A stretch of DNA of 64,000 nucleotides from Nocardia abscessus NBRC 100374 (GTDB lineage Bacteria; Actinomycetota; Actinomycetes; Mycobacteriales; Mycobacteriaceae). Positions 41,992 to 51,047 of this stretch are shown one piece after another. The notes under the pieces are model-generated. The model made no database searches. It had not been told where the DNA came from and was given only the letters and a program-made list of their open reading frames with translations. Made by a program: the position numbers and the translations under genes. The DNA is taken from assembly GCF_000308455.1 (NCBI RefSeq), contig NZ_BAFP01000274.1:328036-392035 (forward strand), written 5' to 3'. Position 1 is the first letter of the stretch. Each line of letters starts with the position of its first letter.

Positions 41992-43091
41992 TGAGAACAC
42001 GACGACTCGCCGAGCTAGGCGTGCTGATCGTGACCGCGCTGGTCACCGCGAGTTGCGGGCTCGTACCCGACAGCCTGACCGCGCTGCCGAGGCAGTACCT
42101 CGGCGAACACGTGCGCATCAGCGCCGACTTCGAGAACGTGGCGGGACTCTACGCGGGCAACGAGGTAGCGGTGCTCGGCGTTCCGGTCGGCCGCGTCGAC
42201 ACGGTGCAAGCCAAGGGCAGCTACGTGCAGGTCACCATGAGCCTGGACAAGGGAACCAAGATCCCGGCCGATGCCGTGGCCGCCCTGGTGTCGCCGCAGC
42301 TGATCACCAACCGCCATGTCGAGCTCGCCCCCGCCTACAGCGGCGACGGGCCGATCCTGACCGACGGAACGCACATCCCGCTGGCCAGGACGCGGACACC
42401 GGTCGAACTCGACCGCATCCTGCAGAACTTCGACCAGCTCGGAGCCGCGCTGAAAGGCGACGACCAGAACGGTCCGATGGCCAGCCGAGTCCTGTTCCCG
42501 CTCCTGGACGGCAACGGCGACAAACTGCGCGAAACGCTGGACGCGCTGTCCTCGGCCTTCGAGGTGACCTTCGCCAACAAAGACCAGATCTCGAACACGA
42601 TCATCAAACTCAACGAGATCACCCACATCATCGCCCAGAACGACCGGACGGTCCGCGACTTCAGCGGCCGCCTCACCGAATTGGTCCAGCTGCTGGGCGA
42701 CCAGGCGCCCGGTCTGCAAGCGGTCCTGCGGCAATTGGACCAGTTCGTCACCAACACCTCCACGCTGGTCGGCGAGAACTCCGATCAGCTCGTCGGCGCG
42801 CTGAAGCGCTTCACGACCATCACCGAACAGATGCGCGCCAACGCCCGCGGCCTCACCGAGATCGTCGACGTCGGGCCGCTGCTGTTCGAGAACCTGTCCA
42901 ACGCCGTCAGCCGGGAACATCAAGCGCTGCGCCTGCACGCGCTGACCGACAAGGTCCTGCTCGACAACGAGGTCCTGTCGCAGTTCTGCGAACGGATCCA
43001 GATGCGCCTCGACGGCTGCCGCACCGGAAAGATCCAGGACTTCGGGCCCGACTTCGGCCTCACCGCAGCGCTTCTGGGGATCTCGAAATGA
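41991..43091 (+). CDS. mceD: Mce-family lipoprotein MceD
   Basis: 366 residues from ATG 41991. The signal sequence RLAELGVLIVTALVTASCG has a lipobox with Cys22, so this subunit is predicted to be lipid-anchored as well as MceE. MCE domain follows (ISADFENVAGLYAGNEVAVL, GVPVGRVDTVQAKG), then the helical tunnel region. In the mycobacterial operons the recognised lipoprotein is MceE, so a lipobox in the D position is a variation. Overlaps mceC by one base and mceE by four. Confidence 0.88.
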   Translation: MRTRRLAELGVLIVTALVTASCGLVPDSLTALPRQYLGEHVRISADFENVAGLYAGNEVAVLGVPVGRVDTVQAKGSYVQVTMSLDKGTKIPADAVAALVSPQLITNRHVELAPAYSGDGPILTDGTHIPLARTRTPVELDRILQNFDQLGAALKGDDQNGPMASRVLFPLLDGNGDKLRETLDALSSAFEVTFANKDQISNTIIKLNEITHIIAQNDRTVRDFSGRLTELVQLLGDQAPGLQAVLRQLDQFVTNTSTLVGENSDQLVGALKRFTTITEQMRANARGLTEIVDVGPLLFENLSNAVSREHQALRLHALTDKVLLDNEVLSQFCERIQMRLDGCRTGKIQDFGPDFGLTAALLGISK

Positions 43092-44212
43092 TCGGCACGA
43101 ACGCGCTCCGGCGCACCGCGGTGGCGTCCGTGCTGGTCGCGGCGTTGAGCACCGCGACAGGCTGCACCATGACGGTGGCGAATCTGCCGATGCCCAAACC
43201 GGGCATCGGGGCGCCCGGCTATCCGATTCGCGCGGCTTTCCGCGACGCGCTCAATCTGCCCGACCACGCGCACGTGAAAATCGGCGGCACCGACATCGGA
43301 GTCGTCACCGCGATCAGCACGACCAACTTCATCGCCGAGGTGGAAATGCTGATCAGGGAGGACATCCAGCTGCCACGGGGCACCACCGCCGAATTGCGGC
43401 AGGCGACGCCGCTGGGCGACATCTTCGTGGCGATGACACTGCCGAGGGCGGCACCGGACGGTGCGAACCTGCGCGCCGGTGACGTCATCGGCACCGAGCA
43501 CACCTCGGCTGCCGCCTCCGTCGAGCAGTTGATGATGTCGGTCTCGATGCTGATCAACGGCGGCGGCATCAACCAGGCCGCGAAGATCACCTCAGAGATG
43601 GATTCGATGTTCGCCGGCCGCGCGCCGCAGCTCGCGCACCTGCTCAGCGAGTTGACCAGCGTCATCGCCGCGCTGAATCAGCGAACCGGCGACATCGACA
43701 ACGTCCTGGCCGGCCTGAATGTGCTGACCGGGGAATTGGCCAGGCGGAAAGCGGAACTGGGCGATGCCGCCGATACCTTCCCGGGGCTGTTGGCGCTGTT
43801 CGCCGAGAACAATCAGTCCATCGTGGACCTGCTCGACAAGGTCTCGGTCACGATGACCGCCCTGGGTGACTTCACCGACACCACTGGGCCGCAGGCGGTC
43901 AGCCTGTTCGACAGCATCCAGCGGTTGATGGCGGGCTTCACCCAGATGGGCGACGACCTGGGCGGAACATTGGACGGTCTACACACCCTGTACCCATCGC
44001 TGATGGCGAGTTTGGACGGCCCGGCCCTGGCCGTCGCGGCGACGGTGTCCTACCTCAGTGTCGGAGCCTTGACCGATCCCAGCGGCAGCAGGCTGCCCGA
44101 AGTCGGCGACGTGCCCGCCTTCATCGGCAGCTTGGCGCAGGTCATCGAGAAGGTGATCGGTCGGGTCACCAGTCCGCCACAGCAACCGCAGCAGCAAGGA
44201 GGCGGCCGATGA
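43088..44212 (+). CDS. mceE: Mce-family lipoprotein MceE
   Basis: 374 residues. Lipobox STATGC with Cys26, then NLPMPKPGIGAPGYPIRAAF typical of MceE/LprK, the MCE domain (HVKIGGTDIGVVTAI) and helices; ends with a glutamine-rich PQQPQQQGGG tail. Lipid-anchored subunit of the Mce assembly. ATGA overlaps with both neighbours. Confidence 0.9.
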   Translation: MIGTNALRRTAVASVLVAALSTATGCTMTVANLPMPKPGIGAPGYPIRAAFRDALNLPDHAHVKIGGTDIGVVTAISTTNFIAEVEMLIREDIQLPRGTTAELRQATPLGDIFVAMTLPRAAPDGANLRAGDVIGTEHTSAAASVEQLMMSVSMLINGGGINQAAKITSEMDSMFAGRAPQLAHLLSELTSVIAALNQRTGDIDNVLAGLNVLTGELARRKAELGDAADTFPGLLALFAENNQSIVDLLDKVSVTMTALGDFTDTTGPQAVSLFDSIQRLMAGFTQMGDDLGGTLDGLHTLYPSLMASLDGPALAVAATVSYLSVGALTDPSGSRLPEVGDVPAFIGSLAQVIEKVIGRVTSPPQQPQQQGGGR

Positions 44213-45387
44213 ATTCCCCCTTGTGGCAGTGGCTGGTGCGCCGCCGCGTCGCGGTGGCGAACTTCGGCTTGGTCGTGGTGCTCGTCCTCGGTGCGGCTTA
44301 TCTCGGCGCCGAAGTCCTGCGGATCGATCCACTGCGCGACAACTACTCGGTGACAGTGGAACTCCAGTCCTCGGGCGGCTTGTCGGCAGGCAACGACGTC
44401 ACCTTCCGTGGTACCAGGGTCGGCAAGGTCCGTGAGGTGAAAGTCGCGGGCAGCGGTGTCGCGGCCGTGGCCGAGATCGATTCGGGGGCGAAGATCCCGG
44501 TGGGCGGCACGGTCGCCGTCGGCCGGCTGTCGGCGGCGGGCGAGCAGTACCTGGACTTCCGCCCCGACTCCGACACCGGCCCCTATCTCACCGACGGCGC
44601 TCTGGTGGAGCGCTCCCGGACCACCGTCCCGGTCAGCGTGCAGTCGGTGCTGACCAATCTCAGTGGCTTCATCGGCGGATTGAACCCGGACCGCCTGAAT
44701 GTGATCATCGACGAACTCGACAAGGCGCTGGCGGGCGGCCCGGACCAGCTGCGGAACATGGTGTCGGGCATCAGCCGCGCCATGGCCGGGTTGAGCGATC
44801 TGCTCCCGCAGACCCGGCAACTGATCGAGAACCTCGAAGTGATCGCGGAGACGACCTCACACGCGCAACCGGACCTCGCGACACTGACCCGCACGGGCGG
44901 CGTGCTGTTCGAGCAATTGACGGCAGCCGACCGAGAGGTACGGCACTTCCTGGACGAAGGGCCCGACCAGCTCAACACGCTCGGCGGCTTCGTGTCCCGC
45001 ACGCAGGATCCCATCACGAACCTGGTGACGAACTTCGTCGCGATCACCAAGGCCGCCAAACTGCGCGCACCGGCGATCGCGGCACTGTTCCCTGCGTTGC
45101 GGGTCGGCTCGCAGGCGTTGGGAATTCCCGCGCACGACAACGCCTTCCATACGCTGGTCGACTTCTGGCCGCGCCCCACGTGCGAGTACGAGACCATCCC
45201 CGTGGTCCCCACGGACAAGATGACCGACACCCGGATCCGGCTCTACAACTACTGCGTCACCAGCGATCCCGCCCTGCAGGTGCGCGGTTCGGCGAATGCG
45301 CCACGTCCCGACGTGCCGGACAACGGAGCCACCCGGCCACCGGGCGTAGGTGGCGACGAACTGTCGCGCCCGGTCCCCGGCAACTAG
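44209..45387 (+). CDS. mceF: Mce-family protein MceF
   Basis: 392 residues; anchor FGLVVVLVLGAAYLGAEVLR, MCE domain (VELQSSGGLSAGNDVTFRG, TRVGKVREVKVAG), tunnel helices, and a C-terminal region with paired cysteines (RPTCEYETIP, LYNYCVTSD). Last core subunit. The Mce-associated gene begins ten bases after its stop. Confidence 0.9.
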   Translation: MNSPLWQWLVRRRVAVANFGLVVVLVLGAAYLGAEVLRIDPLRDNYSVTVELQSSGGLSAGNDVTFRGTRVGKVREVKVAGSGVAAVAEIDSGAKIPVGGTVAVGRLSAAGEQYLDFRPDSDTGPYLTDGALVERSRTTVPVSVQSVLTNLSGFIGGLNPDRLNVIIDELDKALAGGPDQLRNMVSGISRAMAGLSDLLPQTRQLIENLEVIAETTSHAQPDLATLTRTGGVLFEQLTAADREVRHFLDEGPDQLNTLGGFVSRTQDPITNLVTNFVAITKAAKLRAPAIAALFPALRVGSQALGIPAHDNAFHTLVDFWPRPTCEYETIPVVPTDKMTDTRIRLYNYCVTSDPALQVRGSANAPRPDVPDNGATRPPGVGGDELSRPVPGN

Positions 45388-45397
45388 GAGAATGCAC

Positions 45398-46093
45398 ATG
45401 ACCAGTGACGACATCGATTCGAGCGCCGAAGCCGAGTCGCCCGCGCCATCCACGGACGAGCAAGCGGCCGAGCCGGGGAAATCCGACTCCGCCGCCGCGA
45501 AGCCGGTCGAGGTGAACCGCGGGGCGGACACCACCGCTGCCGCCGAATCCCCGGCCTGGTGGCGCCGCCTGCGCGGTCTGCCGATCGGGCGTCCCGGCAC
45601 GATCGCGGTGCGGTCGGCCGCCGCGATACTGGTGGGCGTCTCGGTGGCCGCGGCAGGCTACTGGTACGTCCAGAGCGACAACAGCAAGGACCAGCTGGCA
45701 GCGCAGGAGGACGCGCGCGCCGCCGCCTGCCGCTATGCGCCCATCCTGGCGAACTACGACTCCAAGAACCTCGACGCCTATTTCGCCGCGGTCACCGACG
45801 GCGCCACCGGCGACTGGAAGAAACAGTTCGAGTCCACCAGCACCGAACTGCGCGAAGTGCTCGGCCAAGGCGAGGTCACCTCGGCCACGCGGGACGTGCA
45901 GTGCGCGATACGCGCCGGTGACGAACACTCGGCCGAAGCTATCGTGATCATCGGCCAGACCATCACCAGTCTCGGCACCAAGGGCAAGCCCGCGCCGGGT
46001 CAGCTGTCGATGGTGATGCGCCTGGAGAAAGTCGGGGACCGCTGGCTGGTGAACAAGGTCAATTCGCCCTTGACGACGCCGCCGCAACCCTGA
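45398..46093 (+). CDS. Mce-associated membrane protein
   Basis: 231 residues from ATG 45398 (AGGAG seven bases upstream; ATG 45392 is alternative). A long acidic, alanine/proline-rich cytoplasmic start (1-55), one membrane helix (about 69-89) and an extracytoplasmic domain with cysteines (ARAAACRYAPILANY, VQCAIRAGDEH) resembling a SnoaL/NTF2-like Mas domain. Mas proteins stabilise Mce complexes. Transcribed with the operon. Confidence 0.85.
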   Translation: MTSDDIDSSAEAESPAPSTDEQAAEPGKSDSAAAKPVEVNRGADTTAAAESPAWWRRLRGLPIGRPGTIAVRSAAAILVGVSVAAAGYWYVQSDNSKDQLAAQEDARAAACRYAPILANYDSKNLDAYFAAVTDGATGDWKKQFESTSTELREVLGQGEVTSATRDVQCAIRAGDEHSAEAIVIIGQTITSLGTKGKPAPGQLSMVMRLEKVGDRWLVNKVNSPLTTPPQP

Positions 46094-46102
46094 CGGTCGG
46101 CG

Positions 46103-47365
46103 GTGCGCAGAGTGGTGCGGCAAAAGAGCGCCGGGACCGAGCCCGGCTCGCAGCGGGCGGTGCGGCGACGCCCGCGTGACAGGAAGGCGCAGATCGCGGC
46201 GACGTCCGCGGCCGCGTTCGGTGCACTCGGCTATCACGGCGTGAGCATGGAGGAGATCGCGACCAAGGTCGGCATCAGCTCCGCGGCGCTGTATCGCCAC
46301 TACCCCAGCAAGTACGCGCTGTTCCGCGAAGAATTGCTGCGCTTGGGGCAGGTCACCGTCGAGGCCGCGACGCTTCCGGCGCAGGCCGAAACCTGGAGCG
46401 CCGCCGCCCGTTTGCGGCACGTCATCGATGCGCTCGTCGCCCAGGCCCTGGCCAACCGGCCGACCGTCACCCTGGCGCGCTGGGAAGGTCGCTACCTCGA
46501 CGAGGACGACGGCGAGACGCTCACCGGTCAGTTCGCGGTCTCGCTCGCCGCGCTGGGGCAGCTGATCGGTGCCGTGCGCCCGCAGTGGAGCAAGCAGGAC
46601 AGATTCGTCCGGGCCGTGGCGGTGCTCAGCGTCGTCAGCAGCATCGGTGACCACCACGCCGCACTACCGACGAAATCCCTTGCGGCGCTGCTTACTTCTG
46701 CGTGCTGGACGGCGGTGCACGCGCAACTGCCCGCCTTCGCCGAGCAGTCTCCCGCCGCGGCGCGGGCGACGGACACGCCCACTCCTTTCAAGCATCAACT
46801 GTTGCTGACGAAAGCCGTGGAACTGTTCCACGAGCGGGGATATCCGAATGTCAGCGTCGAAGACATCGCGACCGCGGCGGATCTGACCGCCGCGTCGGCG
46901 GTCTACCGCTACTACCGCAGCAAAAGCGATCTGTTGACCGCGGCTTTCCGTCGGGCCGCCGACCGGGTCGCCGGTGCTATCGGTCCCGCCATCGCCTCGT
47001 CGGCCACCCCGGGCGAGGCGCTGACCGAATTGATCGCCCTCTACGTGGCAGGATCCTTCGCCGAGCGGGAACTGACGTTCGTCTACTACACGGAGTTCTC
47101 CCACATTCCCCCTGAGGACCGGGTGGTGTTGCGCAACATCCAGCGGCTCTCGGTGGCCGAGTGGGTGAAACTGCTTGTCGCCGTGCGATCCGACCTCTCC
47201 GAAGCGCAGGCGCGCATTCTCGTGCACGCCGCGTTCGGCTTGGTCGTCGACCTCGGTAGAGCGCTGGGGGACGGCAGGCGCGACCTTCCGCGAGATGCCG
47301 TGATCCGCCTGATGGAGGTCACCTTGTTCGACACGGCCCCCCAGCCGCCCGTCGTGCTGAAGTGA
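46103..47365 (+). CDS. tandem-domain TetR regulator at the end of the mce operon
   Basis: 420 residues containing two complete TetR units in one chain. The first helix-turn-helix is at about 28-72 (FGALGYHGVSMEEIATKVG, AALYRHYPSKYALF) and the second at about 230-280 (LFHERGYPNVSVEDIATAAD, AVYRYYRSKSDLLTAAF), each followed by a ligand-domain-like helical part. Ordinary TetR proteins have one domain and act as dimers, so this may be a pseudo-dimer binding one operator. It starts ten bases after the Mas gene and probably controls the mce operon or the oxygenase genes downstream. Confidence 0.88.
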   Translation: MRRVVRQKSAGTEPGSQRAVRRRPRDRKAQIAATSAAAFGALGYHGVSMEEIATKVGISSAALYRHYPSKYALFREELLRLGQVTVEAATLPAQAETWSAAARLRHVIDALVAQALANRPTVTLARWEGRYLDEDDGETLTGQFAVSLAALGQLIGAVRPQWSKQDRFVRAVAVLSVVSSIGDHHAALPTKSLAALLTSACWTAVHAQLPAFAEQSPAAARATDTPTPFKHQLLLTKAVELFHERGYPNVSVEDIATAADLTAASAVYRYYRSKSDLLTAAFRRAADRVAGAIGPAIASSATPGEALTELIALYVAGSFAERELTFVYYTEFSHIPPEDRVVLRNIQRLSVAEWVKLLVAVRSDLSEAQARILVHAAFGLVVDLGRALGDGRRDLPRDAVIRLMEVTLFDTAPQPPVVLK

Positions 47366-47428
47366 GCGGCCCAGATCCCGTGCGGGATAGGAACATTCAA
47401 CTACATATTTCAGCAATAGAATGCAAAT

Positions 47429-47446
47429 CTGCACTACAGAGTGCAG
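47429..47446. promoter_or_regulatory. palindrome between TetR and oxygenase genes
   Basis: CTGCACT-ACAG-AGTGCAG: perfect 7-base arms and four-base centre, in AT-rich promoter-like DNA 219 bases before the first oxygenase gene. Shares size and TGCAC core with the site at 36682. Confidence 0.45.
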
Positions 47447-47664
47447 TATCGACACTCGAATGCGCTATGCGAGCGTGAGAATATTCAGTAACATAATGTC
47501 AGATGGCTAGCTCGGGTCGTCGTACGCAGGAGAGTCCGATGCCACCGCGGCTGGACGGGTGGGGCGGGCCGTAGCCGGGCCGGTGTTCGGCGGCGTCCGT
47601 CCGGGCGTCGACGCGACTGATTCGTCTGCTCGCGCGACCTGAACGCAGAGGGAAGGAAACCACG

Positions 47665-48573
47665 ATGACCGCAGTCGCTCATCAATCCGATCACGACCAG
47701 AACGTGCCGCTCACCAAGGACCGCACCCGGATCGGCATCAGTGTGACGCATCAGCCGTTCACGAAACGACCCCTCGAGCTCACCGACGCGCTGGACTTCT
47801 GGTCCTTCGCGGGGGCTGCCGCCAACGTCGTCATGCAGATGGCCCGGCCGGGTGTCGGCTACGGTGTGGCCGAAAGCAAGGTGGAGTCGGGATCGCTGAT
47901 GAAGCACCCGTGGAAGCGGGCGCGGACCACGACGCAATATCTCGCGGTCGCCATTCTCGGCACGGACGAGGAGCGCAAGGCGTACCGGGAAGCGGTGAAT
48001 GTGGCTCATCGGCAGGTGCATTCGGCCCCGGGAGCGCCGGTGAAGTACAACGCGTTCGACCGCAACCTCCAATTATGGGTCGCCGCTTGCCTGTACATCG
48101 GCTTCGAAGACACCTATCAGCTGTTGCACGGCAGGATGAACGACGAGCAGGCCGAAGCGTTCTACGCCTCGTCCTCCACTCTCGGCACCACCCTGCAGGT
48201 CACCGAGGACATGTGGCCCGCGACCCGGGCCGCGTTCGACGAGTACTGGAACGCCGCGTGCGAACAAGTCGTGCTCGACGACTACGTACGCGGCTACCTC
48301 GAAAGCCTGCTCGACCTGCGCATGATCCACTGGTATCTGCGGCTGCCCTTCCGGAACCTGCTCAGATTCCTCACCATCGGGTTCCTGGCCCCTATCTTCC
48401 GCGAACAACTCCGGGTCGAGTGGACCGCCGCCGACCAGCGGCGCTTCGAGAACCTGTTCGTGTTCGTCTCCTTCGTCAACCGCTTCATTCCCCGCTTCGT
48501 GCGCCACGGGGGATCGCACGGGCTGATGGTCGACCTGCGGCGGCGGATCCGCAAGCAGAAGAACCTGATCTGA
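47665..48573 (+). CDS. MpaB/DUF2236 oxygenase 1
   Basis: 302 residues of the MpaB/latex-clearing-protein superfamily (DUF2236), b-type haem oxygenases. Seen: AAANVVMQMARPGVGYGVAE, the Arg-Thr segment RARTTTQYLAVAILGT, and VNVAHRQVHS with the His expected to ligate haem. Relatives cleave polyisoprenoids or oxidise the prenyl side chain of mycophenolate precursors. The C-terminus is basic (LRRRIRKQKNLI). First of three consecutive paralogues; GGAAGGAAACC precedes ATG 47665. Confidence 0.85.
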   Translation: MTAVAHQSDHDQNVPLTKDRTRIGISVTHQPFTKRPLELTDALDFWSFAGAAANVVMQMARPGVGYGVAESKVESGSLMKHPWKRARTTTQYLAVAILGTDEERKAYREAVNVAHRQVHSAPGAPVKYNAFDRNLQLWVAACLYIGFEDTYQLLHGRMNDEQAEAFYASSSTLGTTLQVTEDMWPATRAAFDEYWNAACEQVVLDDYVRGYLESLLDLRMIHWYLRLPFRNLLRFLTIGFLAPIFREQLRVEWTAADQRRFENLFVFVSFVNRFIPRFVRHGGSHGLMVDLRRRIRKQKNLI

Positions 48574-48588
48574 GCGAGTGGAGCCCGT

Positions 48589-49449
48589 ATGTCTCGTCCT
48601 GAACCGTCAGCGCGGTCATCGACCATTTCCGGGGTGGAGCACGGCCGGCGACGCCGCTACATGGCGGGGCCCGCGGCGCTGCTGGGCGGCCCGGCCAATG
48701 TGATCATGCAGCTCAGCCTGCCTCCGGTCGGCCGCGGCGTGGTCGAGAGCACGGTCGACAGCGGTCGGTACACCCTGCATCCCCGCAAACGCGGCCGCAC
48801 GACCCTGACCTATCTGGCGGTGGCGATGCTGGGCACCGAGGAAGACCGAGCGGCCTATCGGGCAGCGGTCGACACGTCACATCGTCATGTGCGATCCGGT
48901 CCCGACAGTCCGGTGAAGTACAACGCCTTCGATCCGGAACTGCAACTGTGGGTTGCCGCATGCCTCTACCGCGGCACTCTCGATTCGCTCACCTTTCTCT
49001 ACGGCCGCGCGGACGACGATCTGGCCGACGAGCTGTACCGTGAGGCAAGCCGCTTCGGAACGACATTGCAGATGCGCCCGGAGCTGTGGCCGCGCGATCG
49101 CGCGGCATTCGCCGAATATTGGGACGCCAAGCTGTCCGACCTCGCGGTGGACGAGGAAGTGCGGGCGTATCTGCTCGATCAGGTTGTCGATCTGGGGCCC
49201 TACCGGCGAGTCGAGCGGGTGCTGTTTCGCCGAGTGAACCGGTTCTTCACCACCGGCTTTCTCCCGCAACGCTTCCGCGAGGAGCTGGGGTTGGCGTGGA
49301 GCCCTCGCCGGCAGCGGGTGTTCGAGCGGACGATGCGTTCGATCGGGCTGGTGATGCGCGTGCTGCCGGAGCGTTGGCGCTTGTATCCGTTCGAAACGTA
49401 TCTCCGTGAGATGCGCAGGCGGCGCGAACTCGGGAAAACATTGGTGTGA
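48589..49449 (+). CDS. MpaB/DUF2236 oxygenase 2
   Basis: 286 residues, clearly paralogous to oxygenase 1: GPANVIMQLSLPPVGRGVVE, RGRTTLTYLAVAMLGT, VDTSHRHVRSG and SPVKYNAFDPELQLWVAACL align almost block for block. The conserved Arg, Thr and His residues remain. It starts 15 bases after oxygenase 1 and overlaps oxygenase 3 by four bases. Confidence 0.85.
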   Translation: MSRPEPSARSSTISGVEHGRRRRYMAGPAALLGGPANVIMQLSLPPVGRGVVESTVDSGRYTLHPRKRGRTTLTYLAVAMLGTEEDRAAYRAAVDTSHRHVRSGPDSPVKYNAFDPELQLWVAACLYRGTLDSLTFLYGRADDDLADELYREASRFGTTLQMRPELWPRDRAAFAEYWDAKLSDLAVDEEVRAYLLDQVVDLGPYRRVERVLFRRVNRFFTTGFLPQRFREELGLAWSPRRQRVFERTMRSIGLVMRVLPERWRLYPFETYLREMRRRRELGKTLV

Positions 49450-50234
49450 AGACCGGACTCAACGGTGCCGGGGCGCACGCCGAGCGTCGCGCGGGCGGCC
49501 TTGACCCACCAGGGCCGTTGCTGCGGAAGTACCTCGGTGACCGTCGTTTCGCGCTGGCACTTCCCCGGGCGGTGGCTCTGCAGATCCTGCATCCAGCGAT
49601 CGCGACGGCGCTCACCGAGCACGTGACCTACCGGCTGTGGCTGCACAAGCGGCGCACCGTCAACGCGATGGTTCAGATCGCGTACTCGGGCCGTGATCTG
49701 CGATCGCTGATCCATGCCGGGCACGCCCATGTGCAAGGCGTCGACGATTCCGGCGCCCGCTATCACGCGCTTCGGCCGGACGTGTTCTTCTTCCAGCATG
49801 CGACGTATGTCGATACGTTGTTCTTCGCGATCAATACGTTCATTCGTCCGCTGACGCCCACGGAAAGCTTGCGCCTCTACGACGAAAGTGTCGTCTGGTA
49901 CGACCGATACGGCATCTCCGCTCGGCATATGCCGCGCACGCTGCCGGAGTTCCGCGACTATTTCGACGAGGCGTGCGGCACGGCGCTGCGCGTGAGTCCA
50001 GCCGCGCTGCGACTGGCGCCGCAGGTGTTGCGCCCGGACGCGTGGATACCGCGGGCGTTGCCGAACCGCGTTGTGCGCGCGATACAGCACCCGCGAGCCC
50101 GCGACTTGCTGGGCGTGCCGCAGCGTCCGGGGGACCGGCACGCGTTGCGGCTCTACGCCGTGGCACTCGCGGCCGCGGCAGGTGTGGCGCCTCGTCGCGC
50201 GAAGTACCTCTACACCGCGCGCACGGCCGCGTAG
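49446..50234 (+). CDS. MpaB/DUF2236 oxygenase 3 (diverged)
   Basis: 262 residues from GTG 49446, which overlaps the stop of oxygenase 2 (GTGA). The fold is the same but diverged: LPRAVALQILHPAIATALTE, RRTVNAMVQIAYSG, LIHAGHAHVQGVDD and FFQHATYVDTLFFA. Shorter, without the basic C-terminal helix. Three coupled genes of one family suggest a multi-step or hetero-oligomeric oxidation of a hydrophobic substrate; inference. Confidence 0.82.
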   Translation: MKTGLNGAGAHAERRAGGLDPPGPLLRKYLGDRRFALALPRAVALQILHPAIATALTEHVTYRLWLHKRRTVNAMVQIAYSGRDLRSLIHAGHAHVQGVDDSGARYHALRPDVFFFQHATYVDTLFFAINTFIRPLTPTESLRLYDESVVWYDRYGISARHMPRTLPEFRDYFDEACGTALRVSPAALRLAPQVLRPDAWIPRALPNRVVRAIQHPRARDLLGVPQRPGDRHALRLYAVALAAAAGVAPRRAKYLYTARTAA

Positions 50235-50390
50235 ACCAGCGAGATCGAGCCATCGTGTGCAGAGCCTGAAACCTGTTGCGGCAGCGCGTCGCACGTGTCG
50301 TGGGGACCGATCGAACGTCCGAGCCGTGCACGGTACCGCCTGCCGACCTGCGCAACAGCTGAAGATATGAACTTCGAGGGTGGTGGGCGC

Positions 50391-50396
50391 TACAGT
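50391..50396 (+). promoter_or_regulatory. -10 box of a leaderless promoter
   Basis: TACAGT followed by six bases and the GTG at 50403. Confidence 0.5.
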
Positions 50397-50402
50397 ACGG
50401 CC

Positions 50403-50945
50403 GTGACAGAGCACCGATCGCCCTTCGGCGGGGATCGCTCGCAGGACCTCGGAGTGCCGCCTTCGCTGGACCTCCGTTCCGCCGACTGGTCGAATTCCGA
50501 TGAGACCCTTGCCCGGCTGTTTCAACGCGTCGAGACGTATGCCATAGAGGCACGCGATTGGTATGCGCGGGACAAACAGATGAAGCGGCGGACGAGCCTA
50601 GCCCTCACCGCGGCGGTGATCGTTCTGGGCCTACTCGGAATCCTGGTGCCCCTGTTGACCACCGCCGGAGTCGATGCCGTCAACCCGAGCTGGGGGTACG
50701 CACTGCTCGCCTGCGCCGCCGCCTGCGCGGCCTTCGATCGGTTCTTCGGCGTCTCGACGGCGTGGACGCGTGACCTCCGGAACGCGCAGTCGATCAACGC
50801 GATGCTGTGCGACTTCCAACTCGAATGGGCCTTTGTTTCACGGGCGCCCGCCAACTCCAACGGGGAGATCGACCGGCGCATGGGACTGCTCAGAGATTTC
50901 TCCCACCGAGTCAACGAGGTGATCGCCCGCGAGGCGGATTACTGA
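50403..50945 (+). CDS. orphan SLATT-domain membrane protein
   Basis: 180 residues from GTG 50403, chosen because a -10 box TACAGT lies exactly seven bases before it; an ATG at 50367 is in frame. Layout of the SLATT (SMODS/SLOG-associating 2TM) fold: a helix ending ETYAIEARDWYARDKQMKRR, two membrane helices (about 67-87 and 96-113), the FDRFFGVSTAWTRD segment and a C-terminal helix. SLATT proteins are pore-like effectors paired with nucleotide-sensing partners in conflict systems; no SMODS, SLOG or nuclease gene lies nearby. Confidence 0.68.
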   Translation: MTEHRSPFGGDRSQDLGVPPSLDLRSADWSNSDETLARLFQRVETYAIEARDWYARDKQMKRRTSLALTAAVIVLGLLGILVPLLTTAGVDAVNPSWGYALLACAAACAAFDRFFGVSTAWTRDLRNAQSINAMLCDFQLEWAFVSRAPANSNGEIDRRMGLLRDFSHRVNEVIAREADY

Positions 50946-51047
50946 ACGGCGTCCTCGGCGCTGCCACCGGCCCTGCCGGTGTCAACGGGGGCTACTCCAC
51001 CATCCGAGGCGGGGCAGGGGGGCTTCTCGTCATGGCCGCTCCCGGTT

